Part shown: positions 26,818 through 41,936 of the stretch, one piece after another
Numbering within the stretch: the stretch's first letter is position 1
Layout of the letters: each line of letters opens with the position of its first letter
DNA from: Lepidurus packardi
Lineage: Eukaryota > Arthropoda > Branchiopoda > Notostraca > Triopsidae
DNA: 64,000 nt
NCBI GenBank assembly: GCA_023053545.1
Contig: JAKZAN010000068.1
Location: 1-64,000, forward strand
Direction of reading: 5' to 3'
The notes under the pieces: model-generated
The model's database searches: none
What the model saw: the letters and a program-made list of their open reading frames with translations, nothing else
What the model was told of the DNA's origin: nothing
Position numbers and translations under genes: made by a program

Positions 26818-28593
26818 TTCCTTAATTAATTCCTTACGGACTGAATTAATTTCATACGGACTGAATTAATTCATTACGGACTTAATTAATCGATTACGGA
26901 CTGAATTAATTCCTTACGTACTGAACTTATTCCTTACGGACTGAATTAATTCCTTACGGACTGAATTAGTACCTTACGGACTGAATTAAATCCTTACGGG
27001 CTGAATTAATTCCTTACGGACTGAATTAATTCCTTACGGACTGAATTAATTCCTTACTGACTGAATTAATTCCTTACGGACTGAATTAATTCCTTACGGA
27101 CTGAATTAATTCCTTACGTACTGAACTTATTCCTTACGGACTGAATTAATTCCTTACGGACTGAATTAGTACCTTACGGACTGAATTAAATCCTTACGGG
27201 CTGAATTAATTCCTTACGGACTGAATTAATTCCTTACGGACTGAATTAATTCCTTACTGACTGAATTAATTCCTTACGGACTGAATTAATTCCTTACGGA
27301 CTGAATTAATTCCTTACGTACTTAATTAATTCCTTACGGTCTGAATTAATTCCGTACGGATTTTATTAATTCCTCACGGACTGAATTAATTCCGTACGGA
27401 TTTTATTAATTCCTTACGGACTGAATTTATTCATTACGGACTTAATTAATCCATTACGGATTGAATTATTTCTTTACGTACTGAAGTTATTCCTTACGGA
27501 CTGAATTAATTACTTACGGACTGAATTATTTCCTTACGTACTGAAATAATTCCTTACGGACTGAATTAATTCCTTACGGACTGAATTAATTCCTTACGGA
27601 CTGAATTAATTCCTTACGGACTGAATTAATTCCTTACGGACTGAATTAATTCCTTACGGACTGAATTAATACCTTACGGACTGAATTAAATCCTTACGGA
27701 CTGAATTAATTCCTTACGGAATGAATTAATTCCTTACGGACTGAATTAATTCCTTACGTACTTAATTAATTCCTTACGGTCTGAATTAATTCCGTACGGA
27801 TTTTATTAATTCCTCACGGACTGAATTAATTCCGTACGGATTTTATTAATTCCTTACGGACTGAATTTATTCATTACGGACTTAATTAATCCATTACGGA
27901 TTGAATTATTTCTTTACGTACTGAAGTTATTCCTTACGGACTGAATTAATTACTTACGGACTGAATTATTTCCTTACGGACTGAATTAATTCCTTACGGA
28001 CTGAATTAATTCCTTACGGACTGAATTAATTCCTTACGGACTGAATTAATTCCTTACGGACTGAATTAATTCCTTACGGACTGAATTAATTCCTTACGGA
28101 CTGAATTAATACCTTACGGACTGAATTAAATCCTTACGGACTGAATTAATTCCTTACGGAATGAATTAATTCCTTACGGACTGAATTAATTCCTTACTGA
28201 CTGAATTAATTCCTTACGGACTGAATTAATTCCTTACGGACTGATTTAATTCCTTACTGACTGAATTAATTCCTTACGGACTTAATTAATTCCTTACGTA
28301 CTTTATTAATTCCTTACGGTCTGAATTAATTCCGTACGGATTTTATTAATTCCTTACGGACTGAATTAATTCCGTACGGATTTTATTAATTCCTTACGGA
28401 CTGAATAAATTCCTTACGAACTGAATTAATTCCGTACGGATTTTATGAATTCCTTACAGACTGAATTAATTCATTACGGACTGAATTAATTCCTTACTGA
28501 CTGAATTAATTCATTACGGACTGAATTAATTCCTTACGGACTGAATTAATTCCTTAATTAATTCCTTACGGACTGAATTAATTCCTTAATTAA
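26818..28593 (+). repeat. Module with nested 200- and 440-bp repeats, partner of 34318-35613
   Basis: The stretch between 12-mers at 26818 and 28550/28582 is a version of 34318-35570/35602, with the head unit ACGTACTGAACTTA followed by GAATTAGTACC and GGGCTG units. That ten-unit head is itself doubled at 200 bp (26910 and 27110; in the partner 34410 and 34610). Here an extra 440-bp local repeat brings the CCGTACGGATTTT then TCCTCACGG series twice (27350 and 27790). The 32-bp-spaced pair of 12-mers closes both modules. Confidence 0.88.
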
Positions 28594-29625
28594 TTCCTTA
28601 CGGACTGAATTAATTCATTACGTACTGAACTTATTCCTTACGGACTGAATTAATTCCTTACGGACTGAATTAATTCCTTACGGACTTAATTAATTCCTTA
28701 CGTACTTAATTAATTCCTTACGGTCTGAATTAATTCCGTACGGATTTTATTAATTCCTCACGGACTGAATTAATTCCGTACGGATTTTATTAATTCCTTA
28801 CGTACTTAATTAATTCCGTACGGATTTTATTAATTCCTTACGGACTGAATTTATTCATTACGGACTTAATTAATCCATTACGGATTGAATTATTTCTTTA
28901 CGTACTGAAGTTATTCCTTACGGACTGAATTAATTACTTACGGACTGAATTATTTCCTTACGTACTGAAATAATTCCTTACGGACTGAATTAATTCCTTA
29001 CGGACTGAATTAATACCTTACGGACTGAATTAACTCCTTACGGACTGAATTAATTCCTTACGGACTGAATTAATTCCTTACGGACTGAATTAATTCCTTA
29101 CGGACTGAATTAATTCCTTACGGACTGAATTAATTCCTTACGGACTGAATTAATTCCTTACGGACTGATTTAATTCCTTACGGACTTAATTAATTCCTTA
29201 CGTACTTTATTAATTCCTTACGGTCTGAATTAATTCCGTACGGATTTTATTAATTCCTTACGGACTGAATTAATTCCGTACGGATTTTATTAATTCCTTA
29301 CGGACTGAATAAATTCCTTACGAACTGAATTAATTCCGTACGGATTTTATTAATTCCTTACGGACTGAATTAATTCATTACGGACTGAATTAATTCCTTA
29401 CTGACTGAATTAATTCATTACGGACTGAATTAATTCCTTACGGACTGAATTAATTCCTTAATTAATTCCTTACGGACTGAATTAATTTCATACGGACTGA
29501 ATTAATTCATTACGGACTTAATTAATCGATTACGGACTGAATTAATTCCTTACGTACTGAACTTATTCCTTACGGACTGAATTAATTCCTTACGGACTGA
29601 ATTAATTCCTTACGGACTGAATTAA

Positions 29626-30981
29626 TTCATTTCGGAATGAAGAAATTCCTTACGAACTGAATTAATTCCGTACGGATTTTATTAATTCCTTACGGACTGA
29701 ATTAATTCATTACGGACTGAAATAATTCCTTACGGACTGAATTAATTCATTACGGACTGAATTAATTCCTTAATTAATTCCTTACGGACTGAATTAATTT
29801 CATACGGACTGAATTAATTCATTACGGACTTAATTAATCGATTACGGACTGAATTAATTCCTTACGTACTGAACTTATTCCTTACGGACTGAATTAATTC
29901 CTTACGGACTGAATTAATTCCTTACGGACTGAATTAATTCCTTACGGACTGAATTAATACCTTACGGACTGAAATAAATCCTTACGGACTGAATTAATTC
30001 CTTACGGACTGAATTAATTCCTTTCGGACTGAATTAATTCCTTACTGACGGAATTAATTCCTTACGGACTGAATTAATTCCTTACGGACTGAATTAATTA
30101 ATTACGGATTTAATTAATTCCTTACGGACTTATTTAATTCCTTACGTACTTAATTAATTCCTTACGGTCTGAATTAATTCCGTACGGATTTTATTAATTC
30201 CTTACGGACTGAATAAATTCCTTACGAACTGAATTAATTCCGTACGGATTTTATTAATTAATTACGGACTGAATTTTTTCATTACGGACTTAATTAATCC
30301 ATTACAGACTGAATTATTTCCTTACGTACTGAAGTTATTCCTTACGGACTGAATTAATTCCTTACGGACTGAATTAATTCCTTACGGACTGAATTAATTC
30401 CTTACTTACTGAATTAATACCTTACGGACTGAATTAAATCCTTACGGACTGAATTAATTCCTTACGGACTGAATTAATTCCTTACGGACTGAATTAATTC
30501 CTTACTGACTGAATTAATTCCTTACGGACTGAATTAATTCCTTACGGACTGAATTAATTAGTTACTGACTGAATTAATTCCTTACGGACTTAATTAATTC
30601 CTTACGTACTTTATTAATTCCTTACGGTCTGAATTAATTCCGTACGGATTTTATTAATTCCTTACGGACTGAATTAATTCCGTACGGATTTTATTAATTC
30701 CTTACGGACTGAATAAATTCCTTACGAACTGAATTAATTCCGTACGGATTTTATTAATTCCTTACGGACTGAATTAATTCAATACGGACTGAATTAATTC
30801 CTTACTGACTGAATTAATTCATTACGGACTGAATTAATTCCTTACGGACTGAATTAATTCCTTAATTAATTCCTTACGCACTGAATTAATTCATTACGGA
30901 CTGAATTAATTCCTTACCGACTGAATTAATTCATTACGGACTGAATTAATTCCTTACGGACTGAATTAATTCCTTAATTAA
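29626..30981 (+). repeat. Third copy of the GGAATGAAGAAA block
   Basis: Bases 29626-30981 match 19234-20589 at a constant 10392-bp spacing: TTCATTTCGGAATGAAGAAA (29626), TTCCTTACTGACGG (30038), and 12-mers at 29766, 30858 and 30970. It keeps the four units that are missing in the 24.9-26.2 kb copy, so that copy has the deletion and this one did not derive from it. Confidence 0.92.
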
Positions 30982-33857
30982 TTCCTTACGGACTGAATTA
31001 ATTTCATACGGACTGAATTAATTCATTACGGACTTAATTAATCGATTACGGACTGAATTAATTCCTTACGTACTGAACTTATTCCTTACGGACTGAATTA
31101 ATTCCTTACGGACTGAATTAGTACCTTACGGACTGAATTAAATCCTTACGGGCTGAATTAATTCCTTACGGACTGAATTAATTCCTTACGGACTGAATTA
31201 ATTCCTTACTGACTGAATTAATTCCTTACGGACTGAATTAATTCCTTACGGACTGAATTAATTCCTTACGGACTGAATTAATTCCTTACGGACTTAATTA
31301 ATTCCTTACGTACTTAATTAATTCCTTACGGTCTGAATTAATTCCGTACGGATTTTATTAATTCCTCACGGACTGAATTAATTCCGTACGGATTTTATTA
31401 ATTCCTTACGGACTGAATTTATTCATTACGGACTTAATTAATCCATTACGGATTGAATTATTTCTTTACGTACTGAAGTTATTCCTTACGGACTGAATTA
31501 ATTACTTACGGACTGAATTATTTCCTTACGTACTGAAATAATTCCTTACGGACTGAATTAATTCCTTACGGACTGAATTAATTCCTTACGGACTGAATTA
31601 ATTCCTTACGGACTGAATTAATTCCTTACGGACTGAATTAATTCCTTACGGACTGAATTAATACCTTACGGACTGAATTAAATCCTTACGGACTGAATTA
31701 ATTCCTTACGGAATGAATTAATTCCTTACGGACTGAATTAATTCCTTACTGACTGAATTAATTCCTTACGGACTGAATTAATTCCTTACGGACTGATTTA
31801 ATTCCTTACTGACTGAATTAATTCCTTACGGACTTAATTAATTCCTTACGTACTTTATTAATTCCTTACGGTCTGAATTAATTCCGTACGGATTTTATTA
31901 ATTCCTTACGGACTGAATTAATTCCGTACGGATTTTATTAATTCCTTACGGACTGAATAAATTCCTTACGAACTGAATTAATTCCGTACGGATTTTATTA
32001 ATTAATTACGGACTGAATTTTTTCATTACGGACTTAATTAATCCATTACAGACTGAATTATTTCCTTACGTACTGAAGTTATTCCTTACGGACTGAATTA
32101 ATTCCTTACGGACTGAATTAATTCCTTACGGACTGAATTAATTCCTTACTTACTGAATTAATACCTTACGGACTGAATTAAATCCTTACGGACTGAATTA
32201 ATTCCTTACGGACTGAATTAATTCCTTACGGACTGAATTAATTCCTTACTGACTGAATTAATTCCTTACGGACTGAATTAATTCCTTACGGACTGAATTA
32301 ATTAGTTACTGACTGAATTAATTCCTTACGGACTTAATTAATTCCTTACGTACTTTATTAATTCCTTACGGTCTGAATTAATTCCGTACGGATTTTATTA
32401 ATTCCTTACGGACTGAATTAATTCCGTACGGATTTTATTAATTCCTTACGGACTGAATAAATTCCTTACGAACTGAATTAATTCCGTACGGATTTTATTA
32501 ATTCCTTACGGACTGAATTAATTCAATACGGACTGAATTAATTCCTTACTGACTGAATTAATTCATTACGGACTGAATTAATTCCTTACGGACTGAATTA
32601 ATTCCTTAATTAATTCCTTACGGACTGAATTAATTCATTACGGACTGAATTAATTCCTTACCGACTGAATTAATTCATTACGGACTGAATTAATTCCTTA
32701 CGGACTGAATTAATTCCTTAATTAATTCCTTACGGACTGAATTAATTTCATACGGACTGAATTAATTCATTACGGACTTAATTAATCGATTACGGACTGA
32801 ATTAATTCCTTACGTACTGAACTTATTCCTTACGGACTGAATTAATTCCTTACGGACTGAATTAGTACCTTACGGACTGAATTAAATCCTTACGGGCTGA
32901 ATTAATTCCTTACGGACTGAATTAATTCCTTACGGACTGAATTAATTCCTTACTGACTGAATTAATTCCTTACGGACTGAATTAATTCCTTACGGACTGA
33001 ATTAATTCCTTACGGACTGAATTAATTCCTTACGGACTTAATTAATTCCTTACGTACTTAATTAATTCCTTACGGTCTGAATTAATTCCGTACGGATTTT
33101 ATTAATTCCTCACGGACTGAATTAATTCCGTACGGATTTTATTAATTCCTTACGGACTGAATTTATTCATTACGGACTTAATTAATCCATTACGGATTGA
33201 ATTATTTCTTTACGTACTGAAGTTATTCCTTACGGACTGAATTAATTACTTACGGACTGAATTATTTCCTTACGTACTGAAATAATTCCTTACGGACTGA
33301 ATTAATTCCTTACGGACTGAATTAATTCCTTACGGACTGAATTAATTCCTTACGGACTGAATTAATTCCTTACGGACTGAATTAATTCCTTACGGACTGA
33401 ATTAATACCTTACGGACTGAATTAAATCCTTACGGACTGAATTAATTCCTTACGGAATGAATTAATTCCTTACGGACTGAATTAATTCCTTACTGACTGA
33501 ATTAATTCCTTACGGACTGAATTAATTCCTTACGGACTGATTTAATTCCTTACTGACTGAATTAATTCCTTACGGACTTAATTAATTCCTTACGTACTTT
33601 ATTAATTCCTTACGGTCTGAATTAATTCCGTACGGATTTTATTAATTCCTTACGGACTGAATTAATTCCGTACGGATTTTATTAATTCCTTACGGACTGA
33701 ATAAATTCCTTACGAACTGAATTAATTCCGTACGGATTTTATGAATTCCTTACGGACTGAATTAATTCATTACGGACTGAATTAATTCCTTACTGACTGA
33801 ATTAATTCCTTACGGACTGAATTAATTCCTTACGGACTGAATTAATTCCTTAATTAA
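30870..33857 (+). repeat. Tandem duplication, 1744-bp spacing
   Basis: The 12-mers at 30858 and 30970 recur at 32602 and 32714, both pairs enclosing a private TTACCGACTG unit (30910 and 32654). The following module (head, GAATTAGTACC, GGGCTG, marker units, then the TTTATTCATTACGG run) is repeated in the same order. The first copy then continues through an AATTTTTTCATT unit at about 32.0 kb before the second begins. Confidence 0.9.
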
Positions 33858-35993
33858 TTCCTTACGGACTGAATTAATTCATTACGGACTTAATTAATCG
33901 ATTACGGACTGAATTAATTCCTTACGTACTGAACTTATTCCTTACGGACTGAATTAATTCCTTACGGACTGAATTAATACCTTACGGACTGAATTAAATC
34001 CTTACGGATTGAATTATTTCCTTACGGACTGAATTAATTCATTACGGACTGAATTAATTCCTTACTGACTGAATTAATTCCTTACGGACTGAATTAATTC
34101 CTTACGGACTGAATTAATTCCTTACGGACTGAATTAATTCCTTACGGACTTAATTAATTCCTTACGTACTTAATTAATTCCTTACGGTCTGAATTAATTC
34201 CGTACGGATTTTATTAATTCCTTACGGACTGAATTAATTCATTACGGACTGAATTAATTCCTTACTGACTGAATTAATTCATTACGGACTGAATTAATTC
34301 CTTACGGACTGAATTAATTCCTTAATTAATTCCTTACGGACTGAATTAATTTCATACGGACTGAATTAATTCATTACGGACTTAATTAATCGATTACGGA
34401 CTGAATTAATTCCTTACGTACTGAACTTATTCCTTACGGACTGAATTAATTCCTTACGGACTGAATTAGTACCTTACGGACTGAATTAAATCCTTACGGG
34501 CTGAATTAATTCCTTACGGACTGAATTAATTCCTTACGGACTGAATTAATTCCTTACTGACTGAATTAATTCCTTACGGACTGAATTAATTCCTTACGGA
34601 CTGAATTAATTCCTTACGTACTGAACTTATTCCTTACGGACTGAATTAATTCCTTACGGACTGAATTAGTACCTTACGGACTGAATTAAATCCTTACGGG
34701 CTGAATTAATTCCTTACGGACTGAATTAATTCCTTACGGACTGAATTAATTCCTTACTGACTGAATTAATTCCTTACGGACTGAATTAATTCCTTACGGA
34801 CTGAATTAATTCCTTACGTACTTAATTAATTCCTTACGGTCTGAATTAATTCCGTACGGATTTTATTAATTCCTCACGGACTGAATTAATTCCGTACGGA
34901 TTTTATTAATTCCTTACGGACTGAATTTATTCATTACGGACTTAATTAATCCATTACGGATTGAATTATTTCTTTACGTACTGAAGTTATTCCTTACGGA
35001 CTGAATTAATTACTTACGGACTGAATTATTTCCTTACGTACTGAAATAATTCCTTACGGACTGAATTAATTCATTACGGACTGAATTAATTCCTTACGGA
35101 CTGAATTAATTCCTTACGGACTGAATTAATTCCTTACGGACTGAATTAATTCCTTACGGACTGAATTAATACCTTACGGACTGAATTAAATCCTTACGGA
35201 CTGAATTAATTCCTTACGGAATGAATTAATTCCTTACGGACTGAATTAATTCCTTACTGACTGAATTAATTCCTTACGGACTGAATTAATTCCTTACGGA
35301 CTGATTTAATTCCTTACTGACTGAATTAATTCCTTACGGACTTAATTAATTCCTTACGTACTTTATTAATTCCTTACGGTCTGAATTAATTCCGTACGGA
35401 TTTTATTAATTCCTTACGGACTGAATAAATTCCTTACGAACTGAATTAATTCCGTACGGATTTTATGAATTCCTTACGGACTGAATTAATTCATTACGGA
35501 CTGAATTAATTCCTTACTGACTGAATTAATTCATTACGGACTGAATTAATTCCTTACGGACTGAATTAATTCCTTAATTAATTCCTTACGGACTGAATTA
35601 ATTCCTTAATTAATTCCTTACGGACTGAATTAATTCATTACGTACTGAACTTATTCCTTACGGACTGAATTAATTCCTTACGGACTGAATTAATACCTTA
35701 CGGACTGAATTAAATCCTTACGGACTGAATTATTTCCTTACGGACTGAATTAATTCATTACGGACTGAATTAATTCCTTACTGACTGAATTAATTCCTTA
35801 CGGACTGAATTAATTCCTTACGGACTGAATTAATTCCTTACGGACTGAATTAATTCCTTACGGACTTAATTAATTCCTTACGTACTTAATTAATTCCTTA
35901 CGGTCTGAATTAATTCCGTACGGATTTTATTAATCCCTTACGGACTGAATTAATTCATTACGGACTGAATTAATTCCTTACGGACTGAATTAA

Positions 35994-36005
35994 TTAATTA
36001 ATTAA
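35994..36005 (+). repeat. Mutated 12-bp unit, TTAATTAATTAA
   Basis: At this module boundary the 12-mer reads TTAATTAATTAA instead of TTCCTTAATTAA, giving an 18-base run of only A and T. Its flanks (a TTCATTACGG unit before it and TTTCATACGG after it) are those of a normal boundary, so it is a double C-to-A change of the usual 12-mer and not a separate deletion. Confidence 0.9.
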
Positions 36006-39000
36006 TTCCTTACGGACTGAATTAATTTCATACGGACTGAATTAATTCATTACGGACTTAATTAATCGATTACGGACTGAATTAATTCCTTACGTACTGA
36101 ACTTATTCCTTACGGACTGAATTAATTCCTTACGGACTGAATTAGTACCTTACGGACTGAATTAAATCCTTACGGGCTGAATTAATTCCTTACGGACTGA
36201 ATTAATTCCTTACGGACTGAATTAATTCCTTACTGACTGAATTAATTCCTTACGGACTGAATTAATTCCTTACGGACTGAATTAATTCCTTACGTACTGA
36301 ACTTATTCCTTACGGACTGAATTAATTCCTTACGGACTGAATTAGTACCTTACGGACTGAATTAAATCCTTACGGGCTGAATTAATTCCTTACGGACTGA
36401 ATTAATTCCTTACGGACTGAATTAATTCCTTACTGACTGAATTAATTCCTTACGGACTGAATTAATTCCTTACGGACTGAATTAATTCCTTACGTACTTA
36501 ATTAATTCCTTACGGTCTGAATTAATTCCGTACGGATTCTATTAATTCCTCACGGACTGAATTAATTCCGTACGGATTTTATTAATTCCTTACGTACTTA
36601 ATAAATTCCTTACGGTCTGAATTAATTCCGTACGGATTTTATTAATTCCTTACGGACTGAATTAATTCATTACGGACTGAAATAATTCCTTACTGACTGA
36701 ATTAATTCATTACGGACTGAATTAATTCCTTACGGACTGAATTAATTCCTTAATTAATTCCTTACGGACTGAATTAATTTCATACGGACTGAATTAATTC
36801 ATTACGGACTTAATTAATCGATTACGGACTGAATTAATTCCTTACGTACTGAACTTATTCCATACGGACTGAATTAATTCCTTACGGACTGAATTAGTAC
36901 CTTACGGACTGAATTAAATCCTTACGGGCTGAATTAATTCCTTACGGACTGAATTAATTCCTTACGGACTGAATTAATTCCTTACTGACTGAATTAATTC
37001 CTTACGGACTGAATTAATTCCTTACGGACTGAATTAATTCCTTACGGTCTGAATTAATTCCGTACGGATTTTATTAATTCCTCACGGACTGAATTAATTC
37101 CGTACGGATTTTATTAATTCCTTACGTACTTAATTAATTCCTTACGGTCTGAATTAATTCCGTACGGATTTTATTAATTCCTTACGGACTGAATTTATTC
37201 ATTACGGACTTAATTAATCCATTACGGATTGAATTATTTCTTTAAGTACTGAAGTTATTCCTTACGGACTGAATTAATTACTTACGGACTGAATTATTTC
37301 CTTACGTACTGAAATAATTCCTTACGGACTGAATTAATTCCTTACGGACTGAATTAATTCCTTACGGACTGAATTAATTCCTTACGGACTGAATTAATTC
37401 CTTACGGACTGAATTAATTCCTTACGGACTGAATTAATAACTTACGGACTGAATTAAATCCTTACTGACTGAATTAATTCCTTACGGACTGAATTAATTC
37501 CTTACGGACTGATTTAATTCCTTACTGACTGAATTAATTCCTTACGGTCTGAATTAATTCCATACGGATTTTATTAATTCCTTACGGACTGAATTAATTC
37601 CGTACGGATTTTATTAATTCCTTACGGACTGAATTAATTCCTTACGGACTGATTTAATTCCTTACTGACTGAATTAATTCCTTACGGTCTGAATTAATTC
37701 CATACGGATTTTATTAATTCCTTACGGACTGAATTAATTCCGTACGGATTTTATGAATTCCTTACGCACTGAATTAATTCATTACGGACTGAATTAATTC
37801 CTTACTGACTGAATTAATTCATTACGGACTGAATTAATTCCTTACGGACTGAATTAATTCCTTAATTAATTCCTTACGGACTGAATTAATTTCATACGGA
37901 CTGAATTAATTCATTACGGACTTAATTAATCGATTACGGACTGAATTAATTCCTTACGTACTGAACTTATTCCTTACGGACTGAATTAATTCCTTACGGA
38001 CTGAATTAATACCTTACGGACTGAATTAAATCCTTACGGACTGAATTATTTCCTTACGGACTGAATTAATTCATTACGGACTGAATTAATTCCTTACTGA
38101 CTGAATTAATTCCTTACGGACTGAATTAATTCCTTACGGACTGAATTAATTCCTTACGGACTGAATTAATTCCTTACGGACTTAATTAATTCCTTACGTA
38201 CTTAATTAATTCCTTACGGTCTGAATTAATTCCGTACGGATTTTATTAATTCCTCACGGACTGAATTAATTCCGTACGGATTTTATTAATTCCTTACGTA
38301 CTTAATTAATTCCTTACGGTCTGAATTAATTCCGTACGGATTTTATTAATTCCTTACGGACTGAATTTATTCATTACGGACTTAATTAATCCATTACGGA
38401 TTGAATTATTTCTTTACGTACTGAAGTTATTCCTTACGGACTGAATTAATTACTTACGGACTGAATTATTTCCTTACGTACTGAAATAATTCCTTACGGA
38501 CTGAATTAATTCCTTACGGACTGAATTAATTCCTTAATTAATTCCTTACGGACTGAATTAATTTCATACGGACTGAATTAATTCATTACGGACTTAAATA
38601 ATCGATTACGGACTGAATTAATTCCTTACGTACTGAACTTATTCCTTACGGACTGAATTAATTCCTTACGGACTGAATTAATTCCTTACGGACTGAATTA
38701 ATTCCTTACGGACTGAATTAATACCTTACGGACTGAATTAAATCCTTACGGACTGAATTAATTCCTTACGAACTGAATTAATTCCTTACGGACTGAATTA
38801 GTACCTTACGGACTGAATTAAATCCTTACGGGCTGAATTAATTCCTTACGGACTGAATTAATTCCTTACGGACTGAATTAATTCCTTACTGACTGAATTA
38901 ATTCCTTACGGACTGAATTAATTCCTTACGGACTGAATTAATTCCTTACGTACTGAACTTATTCCTTACGGACTGAATTAATTCCTTACGGACTGAATTA

Positions 39001-39160
39001 GTACCTTACGGACTGAATTAAATCCTTACGGGCTGAATTAATTCCTTACGGACTGAATTAATTCCTTACGGACTGAATTAATTCCTTACGGACTTAATTA
39101 ATTCCTTACGTACTTAATTAATTCTTTACGGTCTGAATTAATTCCTTACGGACTGAATTA

Positions 39161-41836
39161 TTTCCTTACGGACTGAATTAATTCTTTAGGATTGATTGAA
39201 TTCCTTTCTTAATGAATTAATTCCTTACGGACTGAATTAATTCCTTACGGACTGAATTAATTCCTTAATTAATTCCTTACGGACTGAATTAATTTCATAC
39301 GGACTGAATTAATTCATTACGGACTTAATTAATCGATTTCGGACTGAATTAATTCCTTACGTACTGAACTTATTCCTTACGGACTGAATTAATTCCTTAC
39401 GGACTGAATTAATTCCTTACGGACTGAATTAATTCCTTACGGACTGAATTAATACCCTACGGACTGAATTAAATCCTTACGGACTGAATTAATTCCTTAC
39501 GGACTGAATTAATACCTTACGGACTGAATTAAATCCTTACGGACTGAATTAATTCCTTACGGACTGAATTAATTCCTTACGGACTGAACTAATTCCTTAC
39601 GGACTGAATTAATTCCTTACGGACTGAATTAGTACCTTACGGACTGAATTAAATCCTTACGGGCTGAATTAATTCCTTACGGACTGAATTAATTCCTTAC
39701 GGACTGAATTAATTCCTTACTGACTGAATTAATTCCTTACGAACTGAATTAATTCCTTACGGACTGAATTAATTCCTTACGTACTTAATTAATTCCTTAC
39801 GGTCTGAATTAATTCCGTACGGATTTTATTAATTCCTCACGGACTGAATTAATTCCGTACGGATTTTATTAATTCCTTACGGACTGAATTTATTCATTAC
39901 GGACTTAATTAATCCATTACGGATTGAATTATTTCTTTACGTACTGAAGTTATTCCTTACGGACTGAATTAATTACTTACGGACTGAATTATTTCCTTAC
40001 GTACTGAAATAATTCCTTACGGACTGAATTAATTCCTTACGGACTGAATTAATTCCTTAATTAATTCCTTACGGACTGAATTAATTTCATACGGACTGAA
40101 TTAATTCATTACGGACTTAAATAATCGATTACGGACTGAATTAATTCCTTACGTACTGAACTTATTCCTTACGGACTGAATTAATTCCTTACGGACTGAA
40201 TTAATTCCTTACGGACTGAATTAATTCCTTACGGACTGAAATAATACCTTACGGACTGAATTAAATCCTTACGGACTGAATTAATTCCTTACGAACTGAA
40301 TTAATTCCTTACGGACTGAATTAGTACCTTACGGACTGAATTAAATCCTTACGGGCTGAATTAATTCCTTACGGACTGAATTAATTCCTTACGGACTGAA
40401 TTAATTCCTTACTGACTGAATTAATTCCTTACGGACTGAATTAATTCCTTACGGACTGAATTAATTCCTTACGTACTGAACTTATTCCTTACGGACTGAA
40501 TTAATTCCTTACGGACTGAATTAGTACCTTACGGACTGAATTAAATCCTTACGGGCTGAATTAATTCCTTACGGACTGAATTAATTCCTTACGGACTGAA
40601 TTAATTCCTTACTGACTGAATTAATTCCTTACGGACTGAATTAATTCCTTACGGACTGAATTAATTCCTTACGTACTTAATTAATTCCTTACGGTCTGAA
40701 TTAATTCCGTACGGATTTTATTAATTCCTCACGGACTGAATTAATTCCGTACGGATTTTATTAATTCCTTACGGACTGAATTTATTCATTACGGACTTAA
40801 TTAATCCATTACGGATTGAATTATTTCTTTACGTACTGAAGTTATTCCTTACGGACTGAATTAATTACTTACGGACTGAATTATTTCCTTACGTACTGAA
40901 ATAATTCCTTACGGACTGAATTAATTCCTTACGGACTGAATTAATTCCTTAATTAATTCCTTACGGACTGAATTAATTTCATACGGACTGAATTAATTCA
41001 TTACGGACTTAAATAATCGATTACGGACTGAATTAATTCCTTACGTACTGAACTTATTCCTTACGGACTGAATTAATTCCTTACGGACTGAATTAATTCC
41101 TTACGGACTGAATTAATTCCTTACGGACTGAATTAATACCTTACGGACTGAATTAAATCCTTACGGACTGAATTAATTCCTTACGAACTGAATTAATTCC
41201 TTACGGACTGAATTAGTACCTTACGGACTGAATTAAATCCTTACGGGCTGAATTAATTCCTTACGGACTGAATTAATTCCTTACGGACTGAATTAATTCC
41301 TTACTGACTGAATTAATTCCTTACGGACTGAATTAATTCCTTACGGACTGAATTAATTCCTTACGTACTGAACTTATTCCTTACGGACTGAATTAATTCC
41401 TTACGGACTGAATTAGTACCTTACGGACTGAATTAAATCCTTACGGGCTGAATTAATTCCTTACGGACTGAATTAATTCCTTACGGACTGAATTAATTCC
41501 TTACTGACTGAATTAATTCCTTACGGACTGAATTAATTCCTTACGGACTGAATTAATTCCTTACGTACTTAATTAATTCCTTACGGTCTGAATTAATTCC
41601 GTACGGATTTTATTAATTCCTCACGGACTGAATTAATTCCGTACGGATTTTATTAATTCCTTACGGACTGAATTTATTCATTACGGACTTAATTAATCCA
41701 TTACGGATTGAATTATTTCTTTACGTACTGAAGTTATTCCTTACGGACTGAATTAATTACTTACGGACTGAATTATTTCCTTACGTACTGAAATAATTCC
41801 TTACGGACTGAATTAATTCCTTACGGACTGAATTAA
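39161..41836 (+). repeat. Tandem 892-bp higher-order repeat, about three copies
   Basis: Modules bounded by 12-mers at 40053 and 40945 are 892 bp long and follow each other. The tail of a preceding copy (from about 39.5 kb, for example ACGTACTTAATT at 39773 versus 40665) matches too. Private markers are AAATAATCGATTACGG in the head and ACGAACTG before GAATTAGTACC. The same head variant occurs at 38530, 49293, 50556 and 51991, tying those modules to this lineage. Confidence 0.88.
39182..39220 (+). repeat. Isolated CTTTAGGATTGATTG unit inside family B
   Basis: TTCTTTAGGATTGATTGAA (39182-39200) plus TTCCTTTCTTAATGAATTAA (39201-39220) is the same diverged unit pair seen at 12912, 14069 and 15959, but 23 kb away in the middle of family B, where no other copy exists. 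The second unit has a private TTAATG. It explains the odd 731-bp gap between the 12-mers at 38530 and 39261. Either a relic of the common ancestor or a later exchange between distant parts of the array would fit. Confidence 0.92.
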
Positions 41837-41936
41837 TTCCTTACGGACTGAATTAATTCCTTACGGACTGAATTAATACCTTACGGACTGAATTAAATCC
41901 TTACGGACTGAATTAATTCCTTACGGAATGAATTAA

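Larger units (their letters stand above)
17318..39272 (+). repeat. 12-bp short units, family B, first half
   Basis: TTCCTTAATTAA starts at 17318, 17790, 18882, 19374, 20466, 20578, 21510, 22062, 22174, 23126, 23598, 24550, 25042, 26054, 26166, 26818, 28550, 28582, 29454, 29766, 30858, 30970, 32602, 32714, 33846, 34318, 35570, 35602, 36746, 37858, 38530 and 39261. A mutated copy, TTAATTAATTAA, lies at 35994-36005. Spacings equal 12 plus a multiple of 20 except where a 19-bp unit intervenes (38530 to 39261 is 731). Recurrent spacings of 112 and 32 bp mark pairs copied as a unit. Most copies are followed by consensus, TTTCATACGG and TTCATTACGGACTT units, which makes them module boundaries. Confidence 0.95.
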
